DNA from: Oscillibacter sp. MSJ-31
Lineage (GTDB): Bacteria > Bacillota > Clostridia > Oscillospirales > Oscillospiraceae
Assembly: GCF_018918025.1 (NCBI RefSeq)
Contig: NZ_JAHLPT010000001.1
Span: 186,001-250,000 of the forward strand
Direction: 5' to 3'
Length of the DNA stretch: 64,000 nt
Shown here: one piece after another, positions 47,333 to 55,379 of the stretch
Layout of the letters: each line of letters starts with the position of its first letter
Numbering within the stretch: the stretch's first letter is position 1
Notes under the pieces: generated by a model
Databases searched by the model: none
The model's input: only the letters and a program-made list of their open reading frames with translations
What the model was told of the DNA's origin: nothing
Made by a program: the position numbers and the translations under genes

Positions 47333-49399
47333 TTATTTGTTGCGTGTATGTGAAGTAACCAGTTTATTCCTAAAACCTTTGATTTTCTTTTGCGCTTCGC
47401 TGTCGAACTCACCGATATCCTGATTAGGGTCGTTCACAGCTTCAAGGCATTTTCTGTGCATAGAGACCAGATTGTTGACACGGTTCACTTGATTCAGCGG
47501 GAGATAGGGGTTGACTCTGTGAGCGCAAGGCGCAGTTGATATTAACCAACCACCGCAGACCCGGCATTTAAGCCTGTCACGGTTAAGCGCATAGGCCCTG
47601 TTCATAATGAACTCGAAATTGTTGAGTTGCCCCCATTTGCTGTAACAGACAGCGCGGGATGTACTCTCTGAGTACATCTCATCCAGCCGCGTATTCATGC
47701 GTTTCTTTTTTGTGCGTTTGAAATAACGCTGTCTGCCATCTTCCGAATATGGCGTTTCTGCCTGTGTTTTCACGGGCGTCATTTCCCACTGGCAAAAGGA
47801 GAGGGCGGTAAAGCCAACATAGATATCGCGATATTTTATCGAGGGGATTTTCTGCTGGTGCTTTTGATGAATATGGGATAGGTTTTGCGTTTGATTTGCT
47901 GGTATCCATCTGCCACCGTATTGCTTTATGCGCGCCTTGGAAATTATTTGCAATCGGTGGGAGTGTCGCCGCAAGGCGACGCTGACCCATGTACAGCACT
48001 GGTAGTATTGGATAATCCCTCGAACTTGGCTGTTGATGCGATTGATTTCCCCGATGAATTGTTCCTTGCTAAAATTTCTGGGAATTTTCTTGATATCCTC
48101 TGCGATACTGTCAACTTTCCGCTGTAACCGTTCTTTGTCTGGTATTGTCTTTGTAATATAGCCTGTTCTGCTGTTTCCCGGTATCATTTTGAGTTCATAG
48201 CCGAGAAAGTGGATGTGTTTTCTCCGCACATCTGTTATCAGCGTTTTTTCTGTGGATAATGTCAGCTTGAGTTTGTCTTGCAGAAATGTTTGCAATCTGG
48301 ATTTCCATTGTTCGGCATGGGCGCGGGTGTCTGTGATGATGACAAAATCGTCTGCGTACCGTATGAGCCATCCCGGATTCAGAGAGGTTTGATAAAGTGA
48401 CCTTCGCTTGGTTCCCGCAGTCCGGTAAGTTCGTCGAGTTTTCTTATGTTCCCACTGCTTTGTGACCCACTCATCCATTATGTCCAGATAGGCATTGGCC
48501 AGCAGCGGACTGATAATTCCGCCCTGTGGGGTTCCGTACTCGTTTACGGTGCATTCATCCATGATCCCGGCTCTCAGCATAGCCTTGATGATTTGCAACA
48601 CACGCCTATCTCTGATACCGATGTGGTACAGGCGGTTTAGAAGAATTCCGTGGTCAATGTTATCAAAGCATTTGCTTATGTCTCCCTCAACAATCCAGTA
48701 TTTAGCAGATGTGTGCGCTACCTGATTGATGCGCGCCAGCGCCATCGCGGTATCACGCATGGGCCGAAACCCGTAAGAATGCTCAAAGAATTGTGCTTCC
48801 AAAATCGGTTCCAGCACAATTTTTATACACTCCTGTACGATGCGGTCTCGAATAGTAGGTATGCCCAGCGGACGTTTCTCGGCTTTTCCTGGTTTGTCGA
48901 TATATTTCCGGCGTATCTTCTGAACTTCAAAGTGCTTAAATGCGTTTTGAATATATTCGATCAGTTCCACTATGGTACATTGTGGGGCATAATGCAGACA
49001 GCGGCTCATCATCTGCTTGATGTGCCTCTCTCGCTGGGTATTGGGGAGCCGGTCAAAAAGCGCTACATCTCGGACGAGTTCAGGGTAGTCCATTAAAATC
49101 ACACTCCCACGGTGGACATCGCCCTCCATGTACTCTGTGTGAAGCATCAGAGTTAAAACCGGCCAGCAGGTCTGTACTTCAAACATAGCGAGAAACCCAT
49201 TGGCATCACTGCCGGCGGTATAGACCTCAGACAGTGCCATCAAGCGAAAACGGTCTTTTTGGGCCAGAAAGAGATCATCGCTATATCCGTTTTGCGCTAA
49301 AATCTCCAGTTCTGCTTTCAGACTGTCACAGTTGATGGGTTGGTACGCTGCGGTCAGCTCCAACACTTTGCTCAGGTCTGCTTTTATCAGCTTTTTCAT
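47333..49399 (-). CDS. ltrA: Group II intron-type reverse transcriptase/maturase/HNH endonuclease with unusual N-terminus
   Basis: 688 residues. From ~165 on it is a standard intron-encoded protein: RPLGIPTIRDRIVQECIKIV, the palm motifs SYGFRPMRDTAMALARIN and YGTPQGGIISPLLANAYLD, the active site IRYADDFVIIT, a maturase region (INSQVRGIIQYYQCCTWVS), and a C-terminal HNH finger (CRVCGGW, NLVSMHRKC). The first ~140 residues (MKKLIKADLSKVLELTAAYQ onward) do not look like the usual RT-0 region. They have their own excellent AAAGGAG start that overlaps the relaxase end by 74 bases. Either this is a fusion with a former element gene or a variant RT family. Confidence 0.85.
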   Translation of the reverse strand: MKKLIKADLSKVLELTAAYQPINCDSLKAELEILAQNGYSDDLFLAQKDRFRLMALSEVYTAGSDANGFLAMFEVQTCWPVLTLMLHTEYMEGDVHRGSVILMDYPELVRDVALFDRLPNTQRERHIKQMMSRCLHYAPQCTIVELIEYIQNAFKHFEVQKIRRKYIDKPGKAEKRPLGIPTIRDRIVQECIKIVLEPILEAQFFEHSYGFRPMRDTAMALARINQVAHTSAKYWIVEGDISKCFDNIDHGILLNRLYHIGIRDRRVLQIIKAMLRAGIMDECTVNEYGTPQGGIISPLLANAYLDIMDEWVTKQWEHKKTRRTYRTAGTKRRSLYQTSLNPGWLIRYADDFVIITDTRAHAEQWKSRLQTFLQDKLKLTLSTEKTLITDVRRKHIHFLGYELKMIPGNSRTGYITKTIPDKERLQRKVDSIAEDIKKIPRNFSKEQFIGEINRINSQVRGIIQYYQCCTWVSVALRRHSHRLQIISKARIKQYGGRWIPANQTQNLSHIHQKHQQKIPSIKYRDIYVGFTALSFCQWEMTPVKTQAETPYSEDGRQRYFKRTKKKRMNTRLDEMYSESTSRAVCYSKWGQLNNFEFIMNRAYALNRDRLKCRVCGGWLISTAPCAHRVNPYLPLNQVNRVNNLVSMHRKCLEAVNDPNQDIGEFDSEAQKKIKGFRNKLVTSHTRNK

Positions 49400-50708
49400 G
49401 GCAGCTCCTTTCTTCCTGTATTTTGATTTGGGCCTGCACGGCTGGAATATCGCCTTCGATGCGAGCGCACAGCTTCAGCTCCCGGCGCAGTATCCGCAGC
49501 CGTGCGGTGATCGTGCCAATTTCCTCGGAGCAGGCCGCATCCTCCGGCAACCGTCGGTGCAAACGATAAAGATCGGCACGGCGGTCAGTCAGATTGTCTA
49601 TCTCTGCTTGCAGTGCGTCCATCTGCATGGCCAACTGTTCCGTGCTGTCGATCCGATTTTTCCGCAGATAGTAGAATTGCTCCTGATAGCGGTCAAAGCG
49701 GATGATCTCCTCCCGCGAGACAGCGGCGTTGCGCCGAGCCCGCGGCGTTCTCAGCAGGTAGAGGTATTTCAGATACAAAAGCCTAAGCCCTCTCGCTCGA
49801 ACTGGCTTTTTTGACCATTGACCGCACACGCGGTAACGCCGCCCGTAGGGGAAATACCTCTGCGGCAGGATGGGTGTGCGGCTGCTGATCTGCGGCGCTG
49901 CGGCGGTGCGTCCGGCGGTCAGACGCGATAATATCTCCGCTTCACTGTATCCCGCTCCCAGCTTGTCCAGCCGCAGGAATCGCTGGCCGCCTGGCGGCTT
50001 GATTGCCGCATGAGACACTTGGGGAGATCGCTTGACTTGATAGCCCATCCGCATCAGCTCGCTCCAAAAGGAGCGCATGGTGTAGGCACTGCTGATAGCG
50101 GCGTCTATGTCCGCGCGGGCAAGCCCTCGGAAACTTGGCTTCCCAGCCCGATGCGCTTCCCATTCGGCGCGGTCGGTGGACGGATTGCCGGGCTCAATAA
50201 TCGACAGGCCGTGCTCCAGACAAATCGCATCCGATGTGCCGCGGATGCCTACCCCGGCACTGCCCAGCAGATCCGTGATGCGGTCACGATACATGGCTCC
50301 GTCCACGAAGGAAACGCTGTTGAACACGATATGAGAGTGCAGATGTGCTTTGTCCAGATGTGTGGATACCACGACCTCGTATCTCTCTGCCAAAAGGCGC
50401 AGGGCCAGCTCTACACCTATCGCATGGGCCTGCTCCGGCGTGACCTCGCCGGGGGCGAAGGACTGGATCACATGATAGCCCTTGCGCTTGCGGTCGAGCT
50501 TCCCCCAACGGCGCTTGGTATCCGTCATGTCCGCATAGGCTCTCTCCCGGTCACAGTTCAGTGCGGTTTCAAAGCAGTCCTGCTCGGTCTTATCCCGGTT
50601 CATAGCGTAGTTCAGTACCGTTTCCAAAGAGGTCTTTTCCGCGTTCTGCGTATAGCCCAGGCACCTGTCCAATCGGCTATGAATGACAATGATCTTTGTG
50701 TATGCCAT
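49326..50708 (-). CDS. Relaxase (MobA/VirD2-like mobilization nuclease)
   Basis: A 460-residue relaxase. The metal-binding motif is STHLDKAHLHSHIVFNSVSF near residue 116-135 (HxDxxHxHxH). N-terminal YTKIIVIHSRLDRCLGYTQN and ETALNCDRERAYADM precede it, and a coiled-coil C-terminal half follows. It nicks oriT and leads DNA into a recipient using a helper secretion system. It follows mobC directly (TGA then ATG adjacent) and overlaps the reverse transcriptase start. Confidence 0.92.
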   Translation of the reverse strand: MAYTKIIVIHSRLDRCLGYTQNAEKTSLETVLNYAMNRDKTEQDCFETALNCDRERAYADMTDTKRRWGKLDRKRKGYHVIQSFAPGEVTPEQAHAIGVELALRLLAERYEVVVSTHLDKAHLHSHIVFNSVSFVDGAMYRDRITDLLGSAGVGIRGTSDAICLEHGLSIIEPGNPSTDRAEWEAHRAGKPSFRGLARADIDAAISSAYTMRSFWSELMRMGYQVKRSPQVSHAAIKPPGGQRFLRLDKLGAGYSEAEILSRLTAGRTAAAPQISSRTPILPQRYFPYGRRYRVCGQWSKKPVRARGLRLLYLKYLYLLRTPRARRNAAVSREEIIRFDRYQEQFYYLRKNRIDSTEQLAMQMDALQAEIDNLTDRRADLYRLHRRLPEDAACSEEIGTITARLRILRRELKLCARIEGDIPAVQAQIKIQEERSCHEKADKSRPEQSVGADRSVPTHQL

Positions 50709-50996
50709 TCAAAGCCGTTCCCTTACAAGCCGTGTGGCCTGCCGCACCAGATGCAGCGCTTCCGTGATCTCGTCACCGGTGGCGGCACCTCTGGCGTTGG
50801 CTTGATGGGCCAGTTGGTTGATGTTGTTCCCGATGGCGGACAACGCGCGGAGCAGGTCGGCATAGGCATCGGGGGGACGAGGGCGGAGATTTACGCCCAT
50901 AATGAGCTGCCGCACCAGCGGCTCCTTTTTCAGCCCGGTCACTTCTGCCTGTCGGCACAGGTGTGCGTACTCCGCAGCGTTCAGGCGAAGTGTCAT
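50709..50996 (-). CDS. mobC: MobC-like relaxosome accessory protein
   Basis: A 95-residue protein with the MobC ribbon-helix-helix region (MTLRLNAAEYAHLCRQAEVT) and the C-terminal LSAIGNNINQLAHQANARGA. The ATG at 50996 lies four bases after the upstream stop, so it is likely reached by coupled translation. No separate ribosome site is visible. The upstream extension of the frame is antisense-like and rejected. It would bind near oriT and help the relaxase. oriT itself was not located. Confidence 0.88.
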   Translation of the reverse strand: MTLRLNAAEYAHLCRQAEVTGLKKEPLVRQLIMGVNLRPRPPDAYADLLRALSAIGNNINQLAHQANARGAATGDEITEALHLVRQATRLVRERL

Positions 50997-51000
50997 AGTT

Positions 51001-51426
51001 TTATATGGCTTTATCGGCTTGTTCCCCCTTTCGGATAGACAGATTGTTTTTCTCTCGCACTTTGCGGGTTTGCGGAACGGTGCGGCCCGCTTCCCGCTCC
51101 GCCCAATAGTCCGGGTGATACTGCTGAATGATTCGGTTGATTCCTTCTTCAAACTTCACCGGGTCGCTGATCCGATCCGGCAGCGTCCACATCCCACGAT
51201 CCAGCAGCTCACGAAGTACCACCTGTTCACAGCAATCCTCTTCAAACCAAAGACAGCCGTTTTCACGAAAGCCGCATTTGCGTGCGGCGCCGGACAGTTC
51301 AAGATAGGCGGGCCATTCCGCCATGATGCCGCCGTGGCCGGGTGTTGTGATGAGGTGGATACCGGGATACAGCGTTTCAAGAGCCTGTATTTCGCCCCAT
51401 GGCGAATAGTCGATTTGCACGGGCAC
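51001..51426 (-). CDS. DUF7007-like protein of mobile elements
   Basis: A 141-residue cytoplasmic protein beginning MPVQIDYSPWGEIQALETLY. GTG start at 51426 with AAGGAG six bases upstream. The conserved core is GIHLITTPGHGGIMAEWPAY, characteristic of a domain common on clostridial conjugative elements. FRENGCLWFEEDCCEQVVL follows. Function is unknown. It is coupled to mobC and comes just after a copy of the element repeat. Confidence 0.7.
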   Translation of the reverse strand: MPVQIDYSPWGEIQALETLYPGIHLITTPGHGGIMAEWPAYLELSGAARKCGFRENGCLWFEEDCCEQVVLRELLDRGMWTLPDRISDPVKFEEGINRIIQQYHPDYWAEREAGRTVPQTRKVREKNNLSIRKGEQADKAI

Positions 51427-51448
51427 ATCACTCTCCTTACAAAAAAAT

Positions 51449-51480
51449 AATGTGTCTCAAATCGAGACACATTTCGACGG
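51449..51480 (-). repeat. Element repeat, copy 4
   Basis: TGTGTCTCAAATCGAGACACA, a near-perfect palindrome, with CGTCGAAA adjoining on the minus strand. It lies upstream of the DUF7007-like gene. Confidence 0.85.
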
Positions 51481-51574
51481 GCGGCACGGGGTTTTAGGGG
51501 TACGCCCCTAACCAGCGGAATTTTGATGTCAAAATTCCATGCTGGCTGGGACAGCGACGCAGAGCGCCGCTGTC

Positions 51575-52366
51575 CTACCGTGTCGGGGAATATTTCTTTT
51601 TGATCGTGTGGTTTTCCTTTTGGGGATGCTGTTTCTTAGGAGCGAGAGTAGGCACCTCCAGCATATCCGCGTCGTCCAAGCAGTCCAACAGGGCATCCAC
51701 TTGGCCTTGATCCGGGCGTTCCGGCTCTTTAGTTGCTACCATGTAGCCCTGCATCAACTGTCCGTTGATGGAAAAGCGGTCTTTATGCTCTGTCGGGATT
51801 GGTGGGCATATCTCAACAAACAGGTCAGCGTAGGCTGCAATACGGCCTTGCAGATATTTCTCCATAGACGCTCTATCCCGGAAAATTTTTCTGTCCTGAC
51901 CGGCTATCTTCCAGCCATCGCCGGAATAGTCCGGGTTATGCGGCGTGTTGAATGTAACTGACCATGTGAGTTCCCATGATTTCGGGACAGATTTTTCCAG
52001 CGTCCTATCCCATTCGGTGTGTTCATACTCGCGCCATGAAAAGCGGTACACCATATTGCTCATTTCATGGTTGCCATATTCATTGACCGTCCATCGGTTT
52101 GAGGTATGAGGTGTAGGCGGCGTTTTGACATATTCCAGCGCCTTCATGTACTGTTGGGTCTGCTGTGCCTGTTTTGACCATACTTCCACTGCGGCATCAA
52201 TACGCTGACATAGTTCTTTTTCACGGACAATACTCTCGGCTTTGCGTTCCAGCAATTCATCCACGCTGCACTCGATCAATTCACAAAAGCCATCGCGGCC
52301 GCGTTGAAAACTGATGTACTCGCGGACTTCCAACTCCCGCCCCGGTTCTAAACGGCTGTATCCCAT
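51575..52366 (-). CDS. 263-residue element protein of unknown function, paralogue A
   Basis: It begins MGYSRLEPGRELEVREYISF. Key segments shared with the next gene are HTSNRWTVNEYGNHEMSNMV, DRASMEKYLQGRIAAYADLF, ICPPIPTEHKDRFSINGQLM and VDALLDCLDDADMLEVP. The N-terminal 90 residues are extra, helical and basic, and the C-terminus is Lys/Pro-rich. No signal peptide. A tandem duplicate of the following gene that has diverged, probably part of the element's maintenance or anti-defence set (unknown). Confidence 0.7.
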   Translation of the reverse strand: MGYSRLEPGRELEVREYISFQRGRDGFCELIECSVDELLERKAESIVREKELCQRIDAAVEVWSKQAQQTQQYMKALEYVKTPPTPHTSNRWTVNEYGNHEMSNMVYRFSWREYEHTEWDRTLEKSVPKSWELTWSVTFNTPHNPDYSGDGWKIAGQDRKIFRDRASMEKYLQGRIAAYADLFVEICPPIPTEHKDRFSINGQLMQGYMVATKEPERPDQGQVDALLDCLDDADMLEVPTLAPKKQHPQKENHTIKKKYSPTR

Positions 52367-52376
52367 GACACACCGC

Positions 52377-53015
52377 CTATCTTACTGGAACGGACTTTTT
52401 GCGTTCAGCCTTCTTTTCAGAAATATGCACTTTCGGCTTCTCCGCTGGAGGTACTGCGGCATCCGCGTCATCCAGACAGGCCAGCAGGTCATCAACGGCC
52501 TTCTTGTTGGGTTCTTCCTTATCTGGTGGAGCCAGCGTGTACCCTGCCGCCAAATAGCCGTTGATACTGAACATCCGTCTGCACTCATTGGGGACTGGTG
52601 GGGAGATTTCTCGGAACAGGTGACAATACAGGTCAAACCGGCCTTGGATATAATGCTGTGCGGCCTCCATGCTGGGGTATTTTTTCTTATCCTGCCGCGC
52701 GACATAGATACTGTCTCCCCAATAATTCCGGTAGTTGCTGTCTGGTTGTTTAGGTGCGTTGTAGATGATTCCCCAGCTGACGAGGTAAACATCGGCGGCC
52801 TTTTCATAGGAGATTTTATATCGCATTTTATAGGTGCGGTTGCTGATCTCCCATATCCCGTTTTTGTCCTGTTTCCACTCATTGGAGGTATGCTCGACCT
52901 CTGGCGTTTGCAGATAAGCTGCGTATTGACCGCTTTGAAAAATATCTGACACACCCTGCTCTAATTGATCTGTCAGTGCCTTCAGCCGTTCGCTTGGGGA
53001 AGCATATTCCTGCAT
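52377..53015 (-). CDS. 212-residue element protein of unknown function, paralogue B
   Basis: It begins MQEYASPSERLKALTDQLEQ. It shares with the preceding gene the blocks HTSNEWKQDKNGIWEISNRT, MEAAQHYIQGRFDLYCHLF, ISPPVPNECRRMFSINGYL and VDDLLACLDDADAAVPP. The pair therefore arose by duplication. They are 10 bases apart. No recognised domain. It lies between DUF3846 and mobilization genes. Confidence 0.7.
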   Translation of the reverse strand: MQEYASPSERLKALTDQLEQGVSDIFQSGQYAAYLQTPEVEHTSNEWKQDKNGIWEISNRTYKMRYKISYEKAADVYLVSWGIIYNAPKQPDSNYRNYWGDSIYVARQDKKKYPSMEAAQHYIQGRFDLYCHLFREISPPVPNECRRMFSINGYLAAGYTLAPPDKEEPNKKAVDDLLACLDDADAAVPPAEKPKVHISEKKAERKKSVPVR

Positions 53016-53021
53016 GACAGC

Positions 53022-53432
53022 TCACTCCCGCCCCGGAGGGTCATTCCGGTTTTTTTCTTGGCCGGAGCTGCCTGCCGCTTTGGGCTGCACCTTCATCGTG
53101 ATGGGAGTATTGCCTGCTGCTCCAATCAGGATTTCTGCACAGTGAAATTCCTTCTTGTAGGCTTTGACCTGCTCCGGGGTCAAAGAACAAAAGTCCTCTT
53201 CGCCCAAGCCGCACACAAAAAATGGGCCAAATACGCCGCCATATCCGCCGGGCATACTGCGGTTAAAGGGCATCCCCAAAAGGATACCCTCATCATTACA
53301 GACAACCGCGGACCTATCCGCAAAGGGATAGATGGCCTGGATCGTTCCGCCTACGACCTCCTGCATCTCATGCAAGCCGTTGATCTCCGCTTCATACGGA
53401 GCATACCCCGGCTTGACAATTACAACCGTCAT
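53022..53432 (-). CDS. DUF3846-family protein
   Basis: A 136-residue protein starting MTVVIVKPGYAPYEAEINGL with the DUF3846 core EMQEVVGGTIQAIYPFADRS and GILLGMPFNRSM. It also has CSLTPEQVKAYKKEFHCAE. DUF3846 is found almost only on phages and conjugative elements of Firmicutes, with unknown role. It sits six bases after the ParB-like gene in a run of same-strand genes. Confidence 0.85.
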   Translation of the reverse strand: MTVVIVKPGYAPYEAEINGLHEMQEVVGGTIQAIYPFADRSAVVCNDEGILLGMPFNRSMPGGYGGVFGPFFVCGLGEEDFCSLTPEQVKAYKKEFHCAEILIGAAGNTPITMKVQPKAAGSSGQEKNRNDPPGRE

Positions 53433-53438
53433 GCTCTA

Positions 53439-55313
53439 TCACCTCTCCGGTTCAGATTTCTTCTTAGGTTCCTTCTCGGTCTGCATCTTCATTTTCTGGC
53501 GTTCCAGCGCCTTTTTGCGAAGATCCATCGCCTCGAACATCGTGCGCTTGACCGTAGCGACGGTGGTTCCCTTGTCCGGGAAGTAGGGGCGCAGCTCGTC
53601 GTCCTGGAAAGTGACCTTTAGTGGCGGGTCGATCTCCCGCTTGGTGGGCGCGACGGACTTTTCGATCTTCTGCGTGGTCAGCGTACCGGCTCGGCTTTCC
53701 TCCTTGAGCTTGACCGCCTCCGTCTTAGAGGGAACTTTCCCACCCTCTTTTTCAATGGCGTCCGCAAGCGCCTTCTGTTCGGTAGGCTTCATGTGGGAAA
53801 TCTGCTCGGCAGTATCCAGCGGCAGTTCCTTTTTATCCACCATCTTCTTCAGCGGCTCCTCCAACTGATTGACACGCATCAAGCGCTGCACGCTGGCACG
53901 GCTCATGCCCAAATCCTCACCGACCTGTTCATCGCTGCGCTTCATCGGCTCTTTGCCTGCCAGAATATCCGCCTTGGAGCGGCGGCCGGCCTTGCGCTTC
54001 AAAGCATCCAGCTTCATCTGCGCGGCGCGAGCCAGTTCGGAGATGGGAATATCCTTGCGGTGGAGGTTTCCGTCTACGCACTGGATCTGCGCATCATCCT
54101 CATCTACACGCTCGATCAGGACAGGAATGGGATAATTCAGCTGTGCGCCGATGTCGTGGCGGCGATGGCCGGAAATGATCTCAAGGCCGCCGTTGCGGCC
54201 GGGACGGCAGAGGATGGGCTCGCGGATGCCGTAGGTTTTGATGGACTCAAACAGGTCTTTATAGTCCTGCGTTTCACGATTCACCGTAAACGGGTGGTCG
54301 AGGAAGTCTCTCAGATAGGCCGGATGCACAGCCATGCTGAAAATCTCCCCCTCGTTGGGGATGGGTAGCTTAAAGAGGTCCGCCTCTGTCGGAGCATCCA
54401 ACCGATCCTCAAACACCTTGGTTACGGCTGAGCCTTTCGGTCCATCCGCAGTACGGGTAGCGGCGGTCGCAGGCTCCTTCGGCTGTTCGACCGGCTTCTG
54501 TGTCTCTGCTGCCTTAGTGGATTCGGGTGGCTTCTTGCTCTCCTCCTGCCTGGCAGGAGTGGTCGGCACGGCGGCGGGCTTGCCGTCCTTGGCCGCATTA
54601 TCATCCCTGGCAGGCTCGATGGGCTTCTTGCCCTCGTCAGGCTTAATGGGAGCAGGCGGTGCAGCGGCGGGTTTGCCGTCCTTGGTCGCCTTATCATCCT
54701 TGACAGGCTCGGCGGGCTTCTTGCCCTCCTCCTGCTTGACGGGAGCAGGCGGCGCGGCGGCGGACTTGCCATCCTTGGCCGCCTTGTCATCCTTGGCAGG
54801 CTCGGCGGGCTTCTTGCTCTCGTCAGGCTTAATGGGAGCAGGTGGCGTCGCGGCGGACTTGCCATCCTTGGCCTCCTTGTCATCCTTGGCAGGCTCGGCG
54901 GGCTTCTTGCCCTCCTCTTGCTTGACGGAAGCAGGCGGCGCGGCGGCGGGCTTGCCATCCTTGGCCGCATTATCATCCTTGGCAGGCTCGGCGGGCTTCT
55001 TGCCCTCCTCCTGCTTGACGGGAGCAGGCGGCGCGGCGGCGGGCTTGCCATCCTTGGCCGCCTTATCATCCTTGGCAGGCTCGACGGGCTTCTTGCCCTC
55101 GTCAGGCTTAATGGGAGCAGGCGGTGCAGCGGCAGGCTTGCCGTTCTCGGTGGGGCCGACGGCCTTGTTTACCTCAGCAGCCTTGACAGGCAAGGCCGCG
55201 GCGGCAGGTGGTTTCGCCTCCGTTGGCGGCTCAGTCGGTGCGGGGGTGGGTGGCGCTCCGGCAGCGGGTGTCCGAAATGCGCCGATCAGCGGGTTTTTCT
55301 TTTCATTGGACAT
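53439..55313 (-). CDS. ParB/Spo0J-like partition protein with a 30-residue repeat array
   Basis: About 624 residues. AGGAGG sets the start MSNEKKNPLIGAFRTPAAGA. The first 300 residues are low-complexity Lys/Pro/Ala/Asp, with six near-identical 30-residue repeats (KKPAEPAKDDKAAKDGKPAA). Then comes the ParB N-terminal domain (ICRPGRNGGLEIISGHRRH is the arginine-rich CTP/DNA patch) and the helix-turn-helix DEQVGEDLGMSRASVQRLMR. A helical C-terminal part follows. It would partition the circular form or regulate the element. It is preceded by a copy of the element repeat, a candidate parS. Confidence 0.85.
   Translation of the reverse strand: MSNEKKNPLIGAFRTPAAGAPPTPAPTEPPTEAKPPAAAALPVKAAEVNKAVGPTENGKPAAAPPAPIKPDEGKKPVEPAKDDKAAKDGKPAAAPPAPVKQEEGKKPAEPAKDDNAAKDGKPAAAPPASVKQEEGKKPAEPAKDDKEAKDGKSAATPPAPIKPDESKKPAEPAKDDKAAKDGKSAAAPPAPVKQEEGKKPAEPVKDDKATKDGKPAAAPPAPIKPDEGKKPIEPARDDNAAKDGKPAAVPTTPARQEESKKPPESTKAAETQKPVEQPKEPATAATRTADGPKGSAVTKVFEDRLDAPTEADLFKLPIPNEGEIFSMAVHPAYLRDFLDHPFTVNRETQDYKDLFESIKTYGIREPILCRPGRNGGLEIISGHRRHDIGAQLNYPIPVLIERVDEDDAQIQCVDGNLHRKDIPISELARAAQMKLDALKRKAGRRSKADILAGKEPMKRSDEQVGEDLGMSRASVQRLMRVNQLEEPLKKMVDKKELPLDTAEQISHMKPTEQKALADAIEKEGGKVPSKTEAVKLKEESRAGTLTTQKIEKSVAPTKREIDPPLKVTFQDDELRPYFPDKGTTVATVKRTMFEAMDLRKKALERQKMKMQTEKEPKKKSEPER
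54588..55127 (-). repeat. Tandem 90-bp repeats in the parB-like gene
   Basis: Six in-frame 90-bp units, each encoding 30 residues of the PxPxKxxEGKKPAEPAKDD type. Alternating unit versions (IKPDE versus VKQEE) suggest expansion by pairs. Confidence 0.9.
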
Positions 55314-55337
55314 GGTTTTACCTCCTAAAGATTTATG

Positions 55338-55373
55338 TCGAAAAATGTGTCTCAATTTGAGCCGCATTTTCAA
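55338..55373 (+). repeat. Element repeat, copy 5
   Basis: TGTCGAAAAA followed by TGTGTCTCAATTTGAGCCGC, between repA and parB. Confidence 0.8.
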
Positions 55374-55379
55374 CCAAAA

